Shown here one piece after another: positions 7,770 through 15,135 of a DNA stretch of 28,703 bases. The stretch lies in the NCBI GenBank assembly GCA_900542555.1, contig UQNU01000026.1, forward strand, positions 1 to 28,703. The letters are read 5' to 3'. The translations under genes and the position numbers were made by a program. Below the pieces are notes generated by a model. The model was not told where the DNA came from and made no database searches. It saw nothing but the letters and a program-made list of their open reading frames with translations. The first letter of the stretch is position 1. Every line of letters begins with the position of its first letter. This DNA comes from an uncultured Collinsella sp. (lineage in GTDB: Bacteria; Actinomycetota; Coriobacteriia; Coriobacteriales; Coriobacteriaceae).

Positions 7770-8877
7770 AAATAACTCCTAATAGCGCCGACGAATACGG
7801 AAAAAGATCGCAGCTGCCGCCATATACAAACGTAATGACAAAATAAAACACGAAAAATAAAAAGCCCAGAGTTCCAGTTAGAAACCGCTCTCTACCAAGG
7901 TTTTCAGATAAAAAGGGGTAAACCAAACCTGAAATGAAAAGAAAAGGGAAACTGAGTCGAATTAGCTCAGGACTGATGCTCGCAAATTGAGCGAATAAGG
8001 AAGAAATTATGCCACAGCTCGTATAAAAATTAAGTGTCCATCGATCAATGCTCGTGGTCAAACCCTTACTACCCAACATCCATATAGCAAGGCAAAATAG
8101 AAAATAAATAAGCATTGTGATATTAAATGAGCCCATTCCAGCGTGTTTGATCTGAAAGCTATATGACGACGTAAATAGAGACACGAGTTCCATTACATCC
8201 GGTCCAATCATAATCACACAAATAGCAAAAATGATAACGCCAACGCATGCAAGAAGTGCAACGGTCTTGTATGAACGTTCTTGTCTGCGGTTGAAGCATG
8301 AAATATAAATAATCCAAATTAAAAGTCCTATGATAGACATTTTGTGAAAGCCAACTGCAAGAGCCAAATAAACAATAGCGGGGACGCGCTTCTCACGGAA
8401 CAGCTCATAGAGCATCATGACGAGCATACTAGTAGCAAGACATTGCCTAATTATGTTTAACGTATAACCGAACACAACGAAACAAAGAAAGAAACCTACG
8501 ACAGGATACCCGCGAGGATACAACTTCCTAACAACTAAAATATAGGGAAGGAGAACGATGGCTTCACAAAGAAAAAGAACAGCGTGGAAATCACCAGTCA
8601 GTCTCCCCAGGATCCAGAAGAGAATTACGAATAGCGGCTCTTGATCTGAGCAAGCACCCATAGCACCTGTGAGCGAATAATACTGCGAGGCGTAAAAACA
8701 CCTGAGAGGATATGCCGAGGTATCGGTACCGACAGATGCATCGCGCAGCCCCGCCACCAAACAAAGGGGGAGAACCGCGATAACCGCTAGAAGAAAACTG
8801 ACGCGCTTATTAGGTATCTTTACCGAAAAATATAGCAATGCAATATGGGACACAAAGGCAATGAAATAGATTGGCAT
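7762..8877 (-). CDS. EpsG/Wzy-like polysaccharide polymerase (membrane)
   Basis: 371 residues with about ten hydrophobic segments spread over the whole length. The early motif AGLRDASVGTDTSAY is characteristic of the EpsG family, whose members show R-x-x-x-VGTD-x-x-Y after the second membrane helix. EpsG proteins are taken to polymerise lipid-linked repeat units at the outer face of the cytoplasmic membrane, filling the Wzy slot in the Wzx/Wzy pathway. This fits the flippase and initiating transferase in the same operon. The ATG at 8877 has AGGTG five bases upstream. It follows 194 non-coding bases (8878-9071) in which I see no gene or convincing promoter. Strongly AT-biased codons separate it from the flanking housekeeping genes. 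Confidence 0.85.
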   Translation of the reverse strand: MPIYFIAFVSHIALLYFSVKIPNKRVSFLLAVIAVLPLCLVAGLRDASVGTDTSAYPLRCFYASQYYSLTGAMGACSDQEPLFVILFWILGRLTGDFHAVLFLCEAIVLLPYILVVRKLYPRGYPVVGFFLCFVVFGYTLNIIRQCLATSMLVMMLYELFREKRVPAIVYLALAVGFHKMSIIGLLIWIIYISCFNRRQERSYKTVALLACVGVIIFAICVIMIGPDVMELVSLFTSSYSFQIKHAGMGSFNITMLIYFLFCLAIWMLGSKGLTTSIDRWTLNFYTSCGIISSLFAQFASISPELIRLSFPFLFISGLVYPFLSENLGRERFLTGTLGFLFFVFYFVITFVYGGSCDLFPYSSALLGVIYA

Positions 8878-9071
8878 CTCTACACCTGCTTTGCATATCG
8901 TTTGTAAACCGTCGATTTACCTCCGGTCGAAACCACGTCGAAAACACCAACACAGCAGTTAAACACATCTTGAAAATAGATGTTATACAAAAAGCTGCCA
9001 TGGCATTCAGTAACGTTAAACAGATGCGCGCTAATAGAAAAACTCACCTTATCAACCTTTTATCACAGGAG

Positions 9072-10064
9072 TTACCCGATAGCCTTACCAGAAATTGCAG
9101 CATATAACGCATAGAAAGCGTTATGAACCCTAGGAGAGATAGAAAAGAGAGCACAGCGTAACCTCCATTTTGAACAAGCATATGGGTTCCTCGACGCCCT
9201 CCAGGCAAGCCCTCGAGCATTCCTCAAATATTTCTGGGCGTCAGCCTTACTATCAAATCCGTCCGGATCAACCCTCATTGCAACGCGAAGCGTACAGAAT
9301 GATTGAAAACACTCAAACTCGCCCTGAAATTCAGACCCGGCAAATCGTCGAACAGTCTCAATAGTCCTGTCCATGTCTTTAGCATGCTTGGAACCCTGCT
9401 TTCTGAGCGTTGTAATGGAACCAGGTCTCGTCACGTATGCATAAAAGCACGCATCAGAGAATGCAACCTTTTGAATTTTGGAACAAATTTTAGCAATTAC
9501 GCCCATGTCTTCGAAGAGCTGCCCCTCAGGAAAGACAAGGTCGTTAATAAGAGATCGTTCAAAGAGCTTTCCGCACGCAGAGCCGCTCTCACCGCTTAAT
9601 AAAAGTAATTTTCGTAAATGCTCAATTCCAGATTCAACATGGAATTCTACATTCTGCCCCATCTTATAGTTATCAAGAACAGGCGTCTTCGCAAAGGAGC
9701 CGATAACGAGCGAAACTTGATACTTGTCAGCCGCTTCGACCATCAACTCAACAGTTCGCGAATCAATCAAATCGTCCCCATCAACATACATGACATAATC
9801 GCCGTGGCACCTTTGAGTACCAAAGTTACGAGCAGAAGAAAGACCGCCGTTTTCCTTATGCAAAATCTTAAATCGCGTGTCTGATCCAACGGCATCTTCA
9901 ATAAGATCAATAGTATTATCAGTACATCCATCATCCACAATAATATATTCGATATTCGAATAAGTCTGACCAAGCAATGAGTTTACGCAAGGAAGCGCGA
10001 ACATACCCACGTTGTACATGGGGACAATGACACTAACCAGAGGCTTAGCAACATCAGAAGCCAT
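9072..10064 (-). CDS. GT2 family glycosyltransferase
   Basis: 330 residues from ATG 10064. This start is preferred over a TTG at 10088 because AGGAGG precedes it by 10 bases and the longer form would overlap the upstream gene. Conserved GT-A motifs: SVIVPMYNVG (11-20), IIVDDGCTDN (41-50), HKENGGLSSARN (69-80) and the metal-binding DGDD (95-98). LFEDMGVIAKI supplies the acceptor-side acidic motif. It follows the previous glycosyltransferase stop by 4 bases, so the two are cotranscribed. Donor sugar is unknown. The C-terminal third is basic and aromatic without clear membrane helices, suggesting a peripheral membrane protein. Confidence 0.9.
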   Translation of the reverse strand: MASDVAKPLVSVIVPMYNVGMFALPCVNSLLGQTYSNIEYIIVDDGCTDNTIDLIEDAVGSDTRFKILHKENGGLSSARNFGTQRCHGDYVMYVDGDDLIDSRTVELMVEAADKYQVSLVIGSFAKTPVLDNYKMGQNVEFHVESGIEHLRKLLLLSGESGSACGKLFERSLINDLVFPEGQLFEDMGVIAKICSKIQKVAFSDACFYAYVTRPGSITTLRKQGSKHAKDMDRTIETVRRFAGSEFQGEFECFQSFCTLRVAMRVDPDGFDSKADAQKYLRNARGLAWRASRNPYACSKWRLRCALFSISPRVHNAFYALYAAISGKAIG

Positions 10065-10068
10065 ATAT

Positions 10069-10902
10069 CTAAGACCTCCTGAGAACAAAACGATATATCA
10101 ACGCTCTAACGGAATTTGGCATCAGACAGACGACGGCATGCGGTAAATAAGAACAGATATAATCGCATTTTGTGAAATAGCCACGCTCAACTTGAGCACG
10201 CTTAAATGCTTTAGCGTACTTAAGATACTGCGAGCCCCCCCTGCGAGCATAGAAATCCCCACTAACGCGCATCGCAACAAGCGGTTCCTTCAGGTTATCC
10301 GCCTTGCAGCCACATGCGAGCATCCTGTTAAAAAGGTCCCAATCCTCAAAGTAGAGAAAATCGGAACTGTAGTTACCAGCCTCCATGACTTTCGACTTTC
10401 TAAACGTCATAGGAGGATGACGAAAGGGATTTCGCCTTTTGGAATAAGAACGTATAGCGTCGATGCCCTTGGGAAGATCTGTGGACGCAACAGGTTCATT
10501 GGGAGTCGTGACGAATTCGATAACATCGCTTCCGACCATATCGAGACCACTATCAATAGCGGCAAGCTGTTTCTCCATACGATCCGGACGAGCTATATCA
10601 TCAGTGTCCATGCGTGCAACAATTTCGTTAGAGCAAGCAAGGATGCCTTGGCGCAGTGCATACCCAAGTCCATGGTTTTTTTCATACGAAACAAAATTGA
10701 ACAGTCCGGGATGCAGGAAGTCATAATCTTGGAGCACGTCTTCAAGCTCATGCGTAAGCGGACCATCCTTGACCATGACGATCTCGGCAGGAGAAACCGT
10801 TTGATTCAGCATGCTGTCTAAAGCTTGAATTAAAAAGGCAGGATTTTCTTTTTTGTAAATGCTCATCAACACACTGTAAGAAGAAGAAAAGTTTGTCTGC
10901 AT
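10069..10902 (-). CDS. GT2 glycosyltransferase, AmsE-like
   Basis: 277 residues. The N-terminus (YSVLMSIYKKENPAFLIQAL) and IVMVKDGPLTHELE closely resemble the AmsE-like subgroup of GT2, enzymes of exopolysaccharide assembly named after the amylovoran locus. The metal-binding DTDD is at 99-102, and the MVGSDVIEF and RHPPMTFRKSKV stretches also fit that subgroup. The ATG at 10900-10902 abuts the stop of the initiating transferase gene with no gap (TAGATG), so it is translated by coupling or reinitiation; only a weak GGGA lies upstream. In several loci an AmsE-like enzyme adds the second sugar after the initiating transferase, and the gene order fits that here; this is inference. Confidence 0.88.
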   Translation of the reverse strand: MQTNFSSSYSVLMSIYKKENPAFLIQALDSMLNQTVSPAEIVMVKDGPLTHELEDVLQDYDFLHPGLFNFVSYEKNHGLGYALRQGILACSNEIVARMDTDDIARPDRMEKQLAAIDSGLDMVGSDVIEFVTTPNEPVASTDLPKGIDAIRSYSKRRNPFRHPPMTFRKSKVMEAGNYSSDFLYFEDWDLFNRMLACGCKADNLKEPLVAMRVSGDFYARRGGSQYLKYAKAFKRAQVERGYFTKCDYICSYLPHAVVCLMPNSVRALIYRFVLRRS

Positions 10903-11655
10903 CTATCGTCCCGTTCTCTTCTTTCCAAACATGGCACCAAAAGTGCCAGTAAAGCACTTCCAATCCATCGCAAAACAACGGTTTTGGACATAGCGAAGCT
11001 CAATCTTCTGGCGCAGGCCGCTCTCGAAGGTTGCCTCATTACGATCGGTTGCCTGCCAAAGACCAGTAATACCGGGCTGAACAGAGAGCAGCTCAGCCTT
11101 CTCCTCGTCGGAAAAGTGCTGCTCAAGCTCATCTCTTGTAATGGGACGAGGACCAATGACAGAAAGATCACCGTTAAGCACATTAAGAAACTGAGGCATC
11201 TCATCGATGGAGAACTTACGAATAAACTGGCCGACCTTGGTAATGCGGGGATCATCGTCAACCTTGCGCTCAACTTCCCACTGATGCAGTTGCTCAGGAC
11301 TCAGATACTTCTGCACGTTGCCAGCATCGGCGACCATGCTACGAAGCTTAAAAATCTTTATCGTCTTTCCGCCCTTGCCAACGCGCTCCTGCGTGTACAT
11401 AGGGCTGCCGGGCGATTCGAGGCAAATGAGCACACACACAATGGCGATAGGGATAAGCAGCAGTACGCTCATCAAAAGACTGAACACCAGATCAAACAGC
11501 CTCTTAATAAAGCGGTATCCAAGCGTACCGCTCGGTTTAATCTCTTTAATAGCCAGTGCGTCCCCCACAGATACGCACCTCTCTGTTACTTCTTTAGCAG
11601 CCACAGTCAAACTTACGTCCCCGTTCCTCAGGGATCCCCCAATCGGTAAATTCAA
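10903..11655 (-). CDS. Initiating undecaprenyl-phosphate sugar-1-phosphate transferase (WcaJ/PglC superfamily)
   Basis: Up to 250 residues. A hydrophobic segment near 52-76 is followed by the bacterial sugar transferase domain: YTQERVGKGGKTIKIFKLRSM, then FIRKFSIDEMPQFLNVLNGDLSVIGPRP, then PGITGLWQ. The enzyme moves a sugar phosphate from a nucleotide sugar to undecaprenyl phosphate and so starts the repeat unit at the cytoplasmic membrane. It is the short form, without the extra N-terminal membrane helices of full-length WbaP/WcaJ. The start is uncertain: the TTG at 11655 lacks a good ribosome binding site, and in-frame TTG or GTG codons 15-30 residues later have G-rich sequences upstream. 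It follows the antiterminator gene by about 33 bases. Base composition changes here from AT-rich genes to GC-rich surroundings. Confidence 0.92.
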   Translation of the reverse strand: MNLPIGGSLRNGDVSLTVAAKEVTERCVSVGDALAIKEIKPSGTLGYRFIKRLFDLVFSLLMSVLLLIPIAIVCVLICLESPGSPMYTQERVGKGGKTIKIFKLRSMVADAGNVQKYLSPEQLHQWEVERKVDDDPRITKVGQFIRKFSIDEMPQFLNVLNGDLSVIGPRPITRDELEQHFSDEEKAELLSVQPGITGLWQATDRNEATFESGLRQKIELRYVQNRCFAMDWKCFTGTFGAMFGKKRTGR

Positions 11656-11688
11656 AAATGCGAACGAATTGCCAGTGCGACGTCTCCC

Positions 11689-12279
11689 TTACGTTTTGCT
11701 GGGAACGTCGAGCGGTAGCAGCTCCCTAAAAGCGGAGTCGCCTTCGCCCACGTCTACCAGGCACCAGCGCTTATGGCGGTCGATCTTTTTAACGCGGGCC
11801 TCTTGCCCCACCAAAGGACCCTGCTCTATGTGCAACACGCCGTCTTCTATGCGCGCGACGCTGTTGCGCACCACGCCGTCGTCGTCCAGAACGCTGCGGT
11901 ACCAATCCTGCGCATCGTCCGGCATGGGCATGTACGCCCGCTCCCTACTGCCGGCGATGCGACAGCCAAAGCTCAACTGAGCCAAAGCCCTATCGAGCGC
12001 GGCGGCATCGTGCGTGGCAACGAAGAAATATTCCTTGTACATGGGTTTGGTTTGGAGCGACCATGAGCCATCCCGCTTAAACCAGAACTCCTTTTGCATC
12101 ACAAAAGCGTCCTGCATTAGCTCGTGCGGGATAATGCGGCGGACCTTTTCGCAGGTCTCGCGCTCTTTACCATTGGGGGCGTGGACCAGATACCAGCGCA
12201 CACGGCCATGCTGGCTGTTGGTAGTAGCGCCACTAAAGGCACCGGGCAGCTGCTCTTGGCGCCGCATCGTCTGTTCCAT
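11689..12279 (-). CDS. LoaP/RfaH-like NusG paralogue, operon-specific antiterminator
   Basis: 196 residues from ATG 12279, which has AAGGGGG with 6-base spacing; the upstream GTG at 12312 has no such site. An NGN domain starts with RWYLVHAPNGKERETCEKVRR and continues through KPMYKEYFFVAT, as in specialised NusG proteins. A C-terminal KOW-like segment (GPLVGQEARVKKIDRHKRW) follows. Specialised NusG proteins such as LoaP and RfaH bind paused RNA polymerase and allow long operons to be read through terminators. Being the first gene ahead of about ten kilobases of exopolysaccharide genes matches the usual genomic placement of LoaP. A stem-loop precedes its ribosome binding site. Which subfamily it belongs to needs phylogeny; general NusG is unlikely because the gene is not beside secE or rplK. 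Confidence 0.88.
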   Translation of the reverse strand: MEQTMRRQEQLPGAFSGATTNSQHGRVRWYLVHAPNGKERETCEKVRRIIPHELMQDAFVMQKEFWFKRDGSWSLQTKPMYKEYFFVATHDAAALDRALAQLSFGCRIAGSRERAYMPMPDDAQDWYRSVLDDDGVVRNSVARIEDGVLHIEQGPLVGQEARVKKIDRHKRWCLVDVGEGDSAFRELLPLDVPSKT

Positions 12280-12297
12280 CTCTCGCCCCCTTAACTT

Positions 12298-12320
12298 GCA
12301 TCCGCGACGCACACGGATGC
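12298..12320 (-). promoter_or_regulatory. Leader hairpin before antiterminator gene
   Basis: A perfect 7-bp inverted repeat, GCATCCG (12298-12304) and CGGATGC (12314-12320), encloses a 9-base loop. In the minus-strand transcript it forms a stem ending a few bases before the AAGGGGG ribosome binding site of the LoaP-like gene. LoaP proteins are known to recognise an RNA hairpin in the 5' leader of their target operons, so this is a candidate. It could instead only modulate translation. Confidence 0.4.
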
Positions 12321-12401
12321 AGGGGCGTTAAAAACAGGCTTCTCGCTCACAGCTAGGCGCAGTCGCAAAAGTACAGTTTTTCGTATCTTTCAACGAAGCT
12401 C

Positions 12402-12407
12402 ATTATA
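12402..12407 (-). promoter_or_regulatory. Candidate -10 box of exopolysaccharide operon promoter
   Basis: A perfect TATAAT lies on the minus strand (ATTATA on plus), about 120 bases before the antiterminator start codon. No good -35 hexamer sits 16-18 bases upstream; the region there is GGGAAAA-like. That may mean the promoter needs an activator. Transcription from about 12395 would give a leader of roughly 115 bases containing the 12298-12320 hairpin. Confidence 0.5.
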
Positions 12408-12507
12408 CGAATAAATCCAGACCGTTTTCCCAGATTGCGCAAATTGCAGAGAGAACGGACACATCTCCATACCCCTCTACAAAAACCTGTACATTTTTGC
12501 ACAACAA

Positions 12508-12533
12508 AAAAGCCGCTCTAACCAGCGGCTTTT
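12508..12533 (-). terminator. Second rho-independent terminator after thrS
   Basis: AGCCGCT (12511-12517) pairs with AGCGGCT (12524-12530), with A/T-flanked ends that extend the stem. On the minus strand the hairpin is followed by a run of T. It lies between thrS and the exopolysaccharide promoter and would insulate the operon from thrS read-through. Confidence 0.8.
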
Positions 12534-12550
12534 CTTCTATAGACAACAAA

Positions 12551-12582
12551 AAAGGCGACCGCCCAATAGGACGATCGCCTTT
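12551..12582 (-). terminator. Rho-independent terminator of thrS
   Basis: AAAGGCGA (12551-12558) and TCGCCTTT (12575-12582) form an 8-bp stem. In the minus-strand transcript the stem is followed by a long T run (A-rich 12547-12553 on plus). It lies 22 bases after the thrS stop. Confidence 0.88.
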
Positions 12583-12604
12583 GTTAATTCTTGTGTTGCT
12601 TGTG

Positions 12605-14368
12605 CTAAGCGCGAGTCTTGATCTCCTCGGTCACCTTGGCAACAAACTCGTCGACGCTCATCTGAACGGTCTCGTTGGAGCGATCGCGGACGGAGATGTT
12701 GCCGGCCTCGACCTCCTTCTCGCCCAGGATGAGCATGTAGGGCACGCGGTCGATGCTGCGGGCCTCGCGGATCTTGTAGCCGATCTTCTCGTCGCGGTCG
12801 TCGCAGACCACGCGAATGCCGGCCTCCTCCAGCTTGGCGCACACCTCGTGAGCGTAGTCGCGGCTCTTCTCGGAGACGGGAAGCGCCTTGACCTGCACGG
12901 GAGCCAGCCAGGTGGGGAACTTGCCCGCAAAGTGCTCAATCAGAATACCGATGAAGCGCTCGATGGAGCCAAAGCACACGCGGTGCAGCATGATGGGACG
13001 CTTCTTGGTGCCGTCGGCGTCCACGTACTCCAGGTCAAAGTTGAGCGGCATCTGGAAGTCGAGCTGGACGGTACCGCACTGCCAGGTACGGCCGAGCGAG
13101 TCCTCCAGGTGGAAGTCAATCTTGGGGCCGTAGAAAGCGCCGTCGCCCTCGTTGACCTCGTAGTCCATGCCCAGCTGCTCCAGAGCGGTGCGCAGGCCCT
13201 CCTCGGCGCGAGCCCAATCCTCGTCCGAACCCATGGAGTCCTCGGGGCGGGTGGAAAGCTCAACGTGGTACTTAAAGCCAAACTTCTGGTACACGGAGTC
13301 GATGAGGTTGACCACGCCCACGATCTCGTCGGTCAGCTGATCGGGACGCACAAACAGGTGGGCGTCGTCCTGGTTAAAGCAACGCACGCGGAACAGGCCG
13401 TGCAGGGCGCCACGCAGCTCGTGGCGGTGCACCAGGCCAATCTCGCCGGCGCGGATGGGCAGCTCGCGGTAAGAGTGCGGCTTGGAGGCGTACACCAGCA
13501 CGCCACCCGGGCAGTTCATGGGCTTAATGCAGTACTCTTCGTCGTCGATGACGGTGGAGTACATGTTGTCCTTGTAGTGGTCCCAGTGGCCCGAGGTCTT
13601 CCACAGCTGCTTGTTCATGATGAGCGGCGTGGAGATCTCCACGTAGCCGGCCTTGTGGTGGATCTCGCGCCAGTAGTCCAGCAGCGTGTTCTTAAGGATC
13701 ATGCCGTTAGGCAGGAAGAACGGGAAGCCGGGGGCCTCGTCGCGCATCATAAAGAGGTCCATCTCGCGGCCGATCTTGCGGTGGTCGCGCTTCTTGGCCT
13801 CCTCCAGCATGTGCATGTGCTCGTCGAGCTCTTCCTTGGTGGCAAAGGCGACGCCGTTGATGCGGGTGAGCATCTTGTTGTCCTTGTCGCCCTTCCAGTA
13901 AGCGCCGGAGACGCCGGTGAGCTTAAAGGCCTTGAGGGCCTTGGTGTAGCAGATGTGGGGACCGACGCACATGTCGATGTAGTCACCCTGCTGGTAGAAG
14001 GTGATGCGGGCGTCGTCGTCCAGGTCGCCGATGTGCTCGACCTTGTACTTCTCGCCGCGCTCCTCCATAAGGGCGATGGCCTCGGCGCGGGGCTTCTCGT
14101 ACACGGAGAACTTGAGGTTCTCCTTGACGATCTTCTTCATCTCGGCCTCGATCGCGGGGAAGTCGTCCTCGCTGATCTTGACGCCCTCGGGCAGGTCGAC
14201 GTCGTAGTAAAAACCGTTGTCGGTCGCGGGACCGTAGGCAAAGTCGGCCTCGGGGTACAGGCGCTTGATGGCCTGCGCCATGATGTGCGCGGCGGAGTGG
14301 CGGATGACGTGCGTGACCTCGTCCTGCGGGAGCTCGGCCACCGAACCGTCATTGTAGAGTGCCTTCAT
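12605..14368 (-). CDS. thrS: Threonyl-tRNA synthetase lacking the N-terminal TGS domain
   Basis: 587 residues. It charges tRNA-Thr with threonine. The editing domain begins almost at once with HSAAH (24-28) and continues with MCVGPH. The class II core follows: motif 1 around GYVEISTPLIMNKQLW, zinc-site Cys in MNCPGG, motif 2 in FRVRCFNQDDAHLF, and motif 3 in HRVCFGSIERFIGIL. The C-terminal anticodon-binding domain starts near PTWLAPVQVKALPV. Start ATG 14368 follows GAGAGGAG by 11 bases; a 37-residue upstream extension would run across the promoter and is rejected. In E. coli ThrRS the first editing histidine is at about residue 73, so about 50 residues, the TGS domain, are absent here. No T-box leader is visible. 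Confidence 0.97.
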   Translation of the reverse strand: MKALYNDGSVAELPQDEVTHVIRHSAAHIMAQAIKRLYPEADFAYGPATDNGFYYDVDLPEGVKISEDDFPAIEAEMKKIVKENLKFSVYEKPRAEAIALMEERGEKYKVEHIGDLDDDARITFYQQGDYIDMCVGPHICYTKALKAFKLTGVSGAYWKGDKDNKMLTRINGVAFATKEELDEHMHMLEEAKKRDHRKIGREMDLFMMRDEAPGFPFFLPNGMILKNTLLDYWREIHHKAGYVEISTPLIMNKQLWKTSGHWDHYKDNMYSTVIDDEEYCIKPMNCPGGVLVYASKPHSYRELPIRAGEIGLVHRHELRGALHGLFRVRCFNQDDAHLFVRPDQLTDEIVGVVNLIDSVYQKFGFKYHVELSTRPEDSMGSDEDWARAEEGLRTALEQLGMDYEVNEGDGAFYGPKIDFHLEDSLGRTWQCGTVQLDFQMPLNFDLEYVDADGTKKRPIMLHRVCFGSIERFIGILIEHFAGKFPTWLAPVQVKALPVSEKSRDYAHEVCAKLEEAGIRVVCDDRDEKIGYKIREARSIDRVPYMLILGEKEVEAGNISVRDRSNETVQMSVDEFVAKVTEEIKTRA

Positions 14369-14438
14369 GGGTATGTTTTCTCCTCTCGGATGTCTGATGC
14401 AAGTGCGTGCGATGCGCTCGGCGTTTTTGACTTGCATC

Positions 14439-14466
14439 ATTATAGGCAGGTTGCCTTGGTATACAA
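14439..14466 (-). promoter_or_regulatory. thrS promoter
   Basis: On the minus strand TTGTAT (14461-14466) and a perfect TATAAT (14439-14444) are separated by 16 bases. The transcript would start near 14432, about 65 bases before the thrS ATG. Confidence 0.7.
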
Positions 14467-14467
14467 G

Positions 14468-14498
14468 CGCCCGCCGCACCTTAATGGCACGGCGGGCG
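14468..14498. terminator. GC-rich hairpin between zinc-ribbon gene and thrS promoter
   Basis: CGCCCGCCG (14468-14476) pairs perfectly with CGGCGGGCG (14490-14498) around a 13-base loop. It sits downstream of the minus-strand zinc-ribbon gene and just upstream of the thrS -35 box. Neither strand has a strong T run (GATTTTC on plus), so termination is probable but not typical. Confidence 0.45.
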
Positions 14499-14602
14499 AT
14501 TTTCTACGCATGCTTCATCGTGTGGGGGGCTGAGGGGCGCGCGTGCGGTTTGCGCGTGACACGCGGGGCCCGTGGCTTACGGCCGGCCCGACGATGGATG
14601 CG

Positions 14603-15034
14603 TTACTGAATGCGAGTTCGGCAGTAGGGGCAAACCTTCCAGTGCGCGTCGAGCGGGCGATGGCAGCTGGGGCACACGTTGCGAACCTGGGTGTCGCACA
14701 CGGGGCAGACGACAAAGTCCTTCTCGATGGGGGCACCGCACTGCGGGCAGGTGCCGTACTGGGCAAGCTGGCGCTCGCGCAGGGCCATGTCCAGCTCCTG
14801 CTCCTCGCGGTCGGCCGCGTAGGAGTGCGGGCGCAGGACCAGGTAGGCGATGAGGCCCACAAACGGGATGAGGGCGATGATGCCCCATGCCACGTAGGCG
14901 CTGGCGCCGCGGCGGCGAGCGTCGATGAACACATAGACGACCGACAGCACGTACAGGGCGATGATAAAGCCAACAAAGGCATAAACGACGCCCATAAGCT
15001 GCGGCGACATGAGCTCGGAGATGTACTTGGACAT
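14603..15034 (-). CDS. Two-helix membrane protein with double zinc ribbon
   Basis: 143 residues. Two hydrophobic segments (about 13-35 and 46-67) are joined by a short basic loop, IDARRRGAS. The second contains WGIIALIPFVGLIAYLVLRP, which resembles the PLDc_N-type two-helix module. A charged linker (73-92) leads to two CxxC-based zinc ribbons: C96/C99 with C110/C113, and C121/C124 with C135/C138. The ribbons should face the cytoplasm. Function is unknown; the architecture suggests a small membrane-anchored scaffold or regulator. The ATG is preceded by a GAAAGGT site. It is divergent from the oxidoreductase operon across the repeat array. Confidence 0.85.
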   Translation of the reverse strand: MSKYISELMSPQLMGVVYAFVGFIIALYVLSVVYVFIDARRRGASAYVAWGIIALIPFVGLIAYLVLRPHSYAADREEQELDMALRERQLAQYGTCPQCGAPIEKDFVVCPVCDTQVRNVCPSCHRPLDAHWKVCPYCRTRIQ

Positions 15035-15135
15035 TGAGGTGTACCTTTCGGAATATTTACAGTCCGTGCAAGTTTACCACGGGGTTTGTTTATATGGGAC
15101 CACGGCTAAGCGCGGGGCTGACGCGGACACAAACA

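Noticed and set aside
14369..14466. T-box leader for thrS (and likewise for valS at 24558-24757)
   Set aside because: The thrS leader is only about 65 bases and neither leader contains a recognisable T-box antiterminator sequence.
12497..14533. 678-residue plus-strand frame
   Set aside because: It is antisense to thrS; the frame is open only because of GC-biased codons, and the protein is a low-complexity Val/Leu/Gly/His run with no domain.
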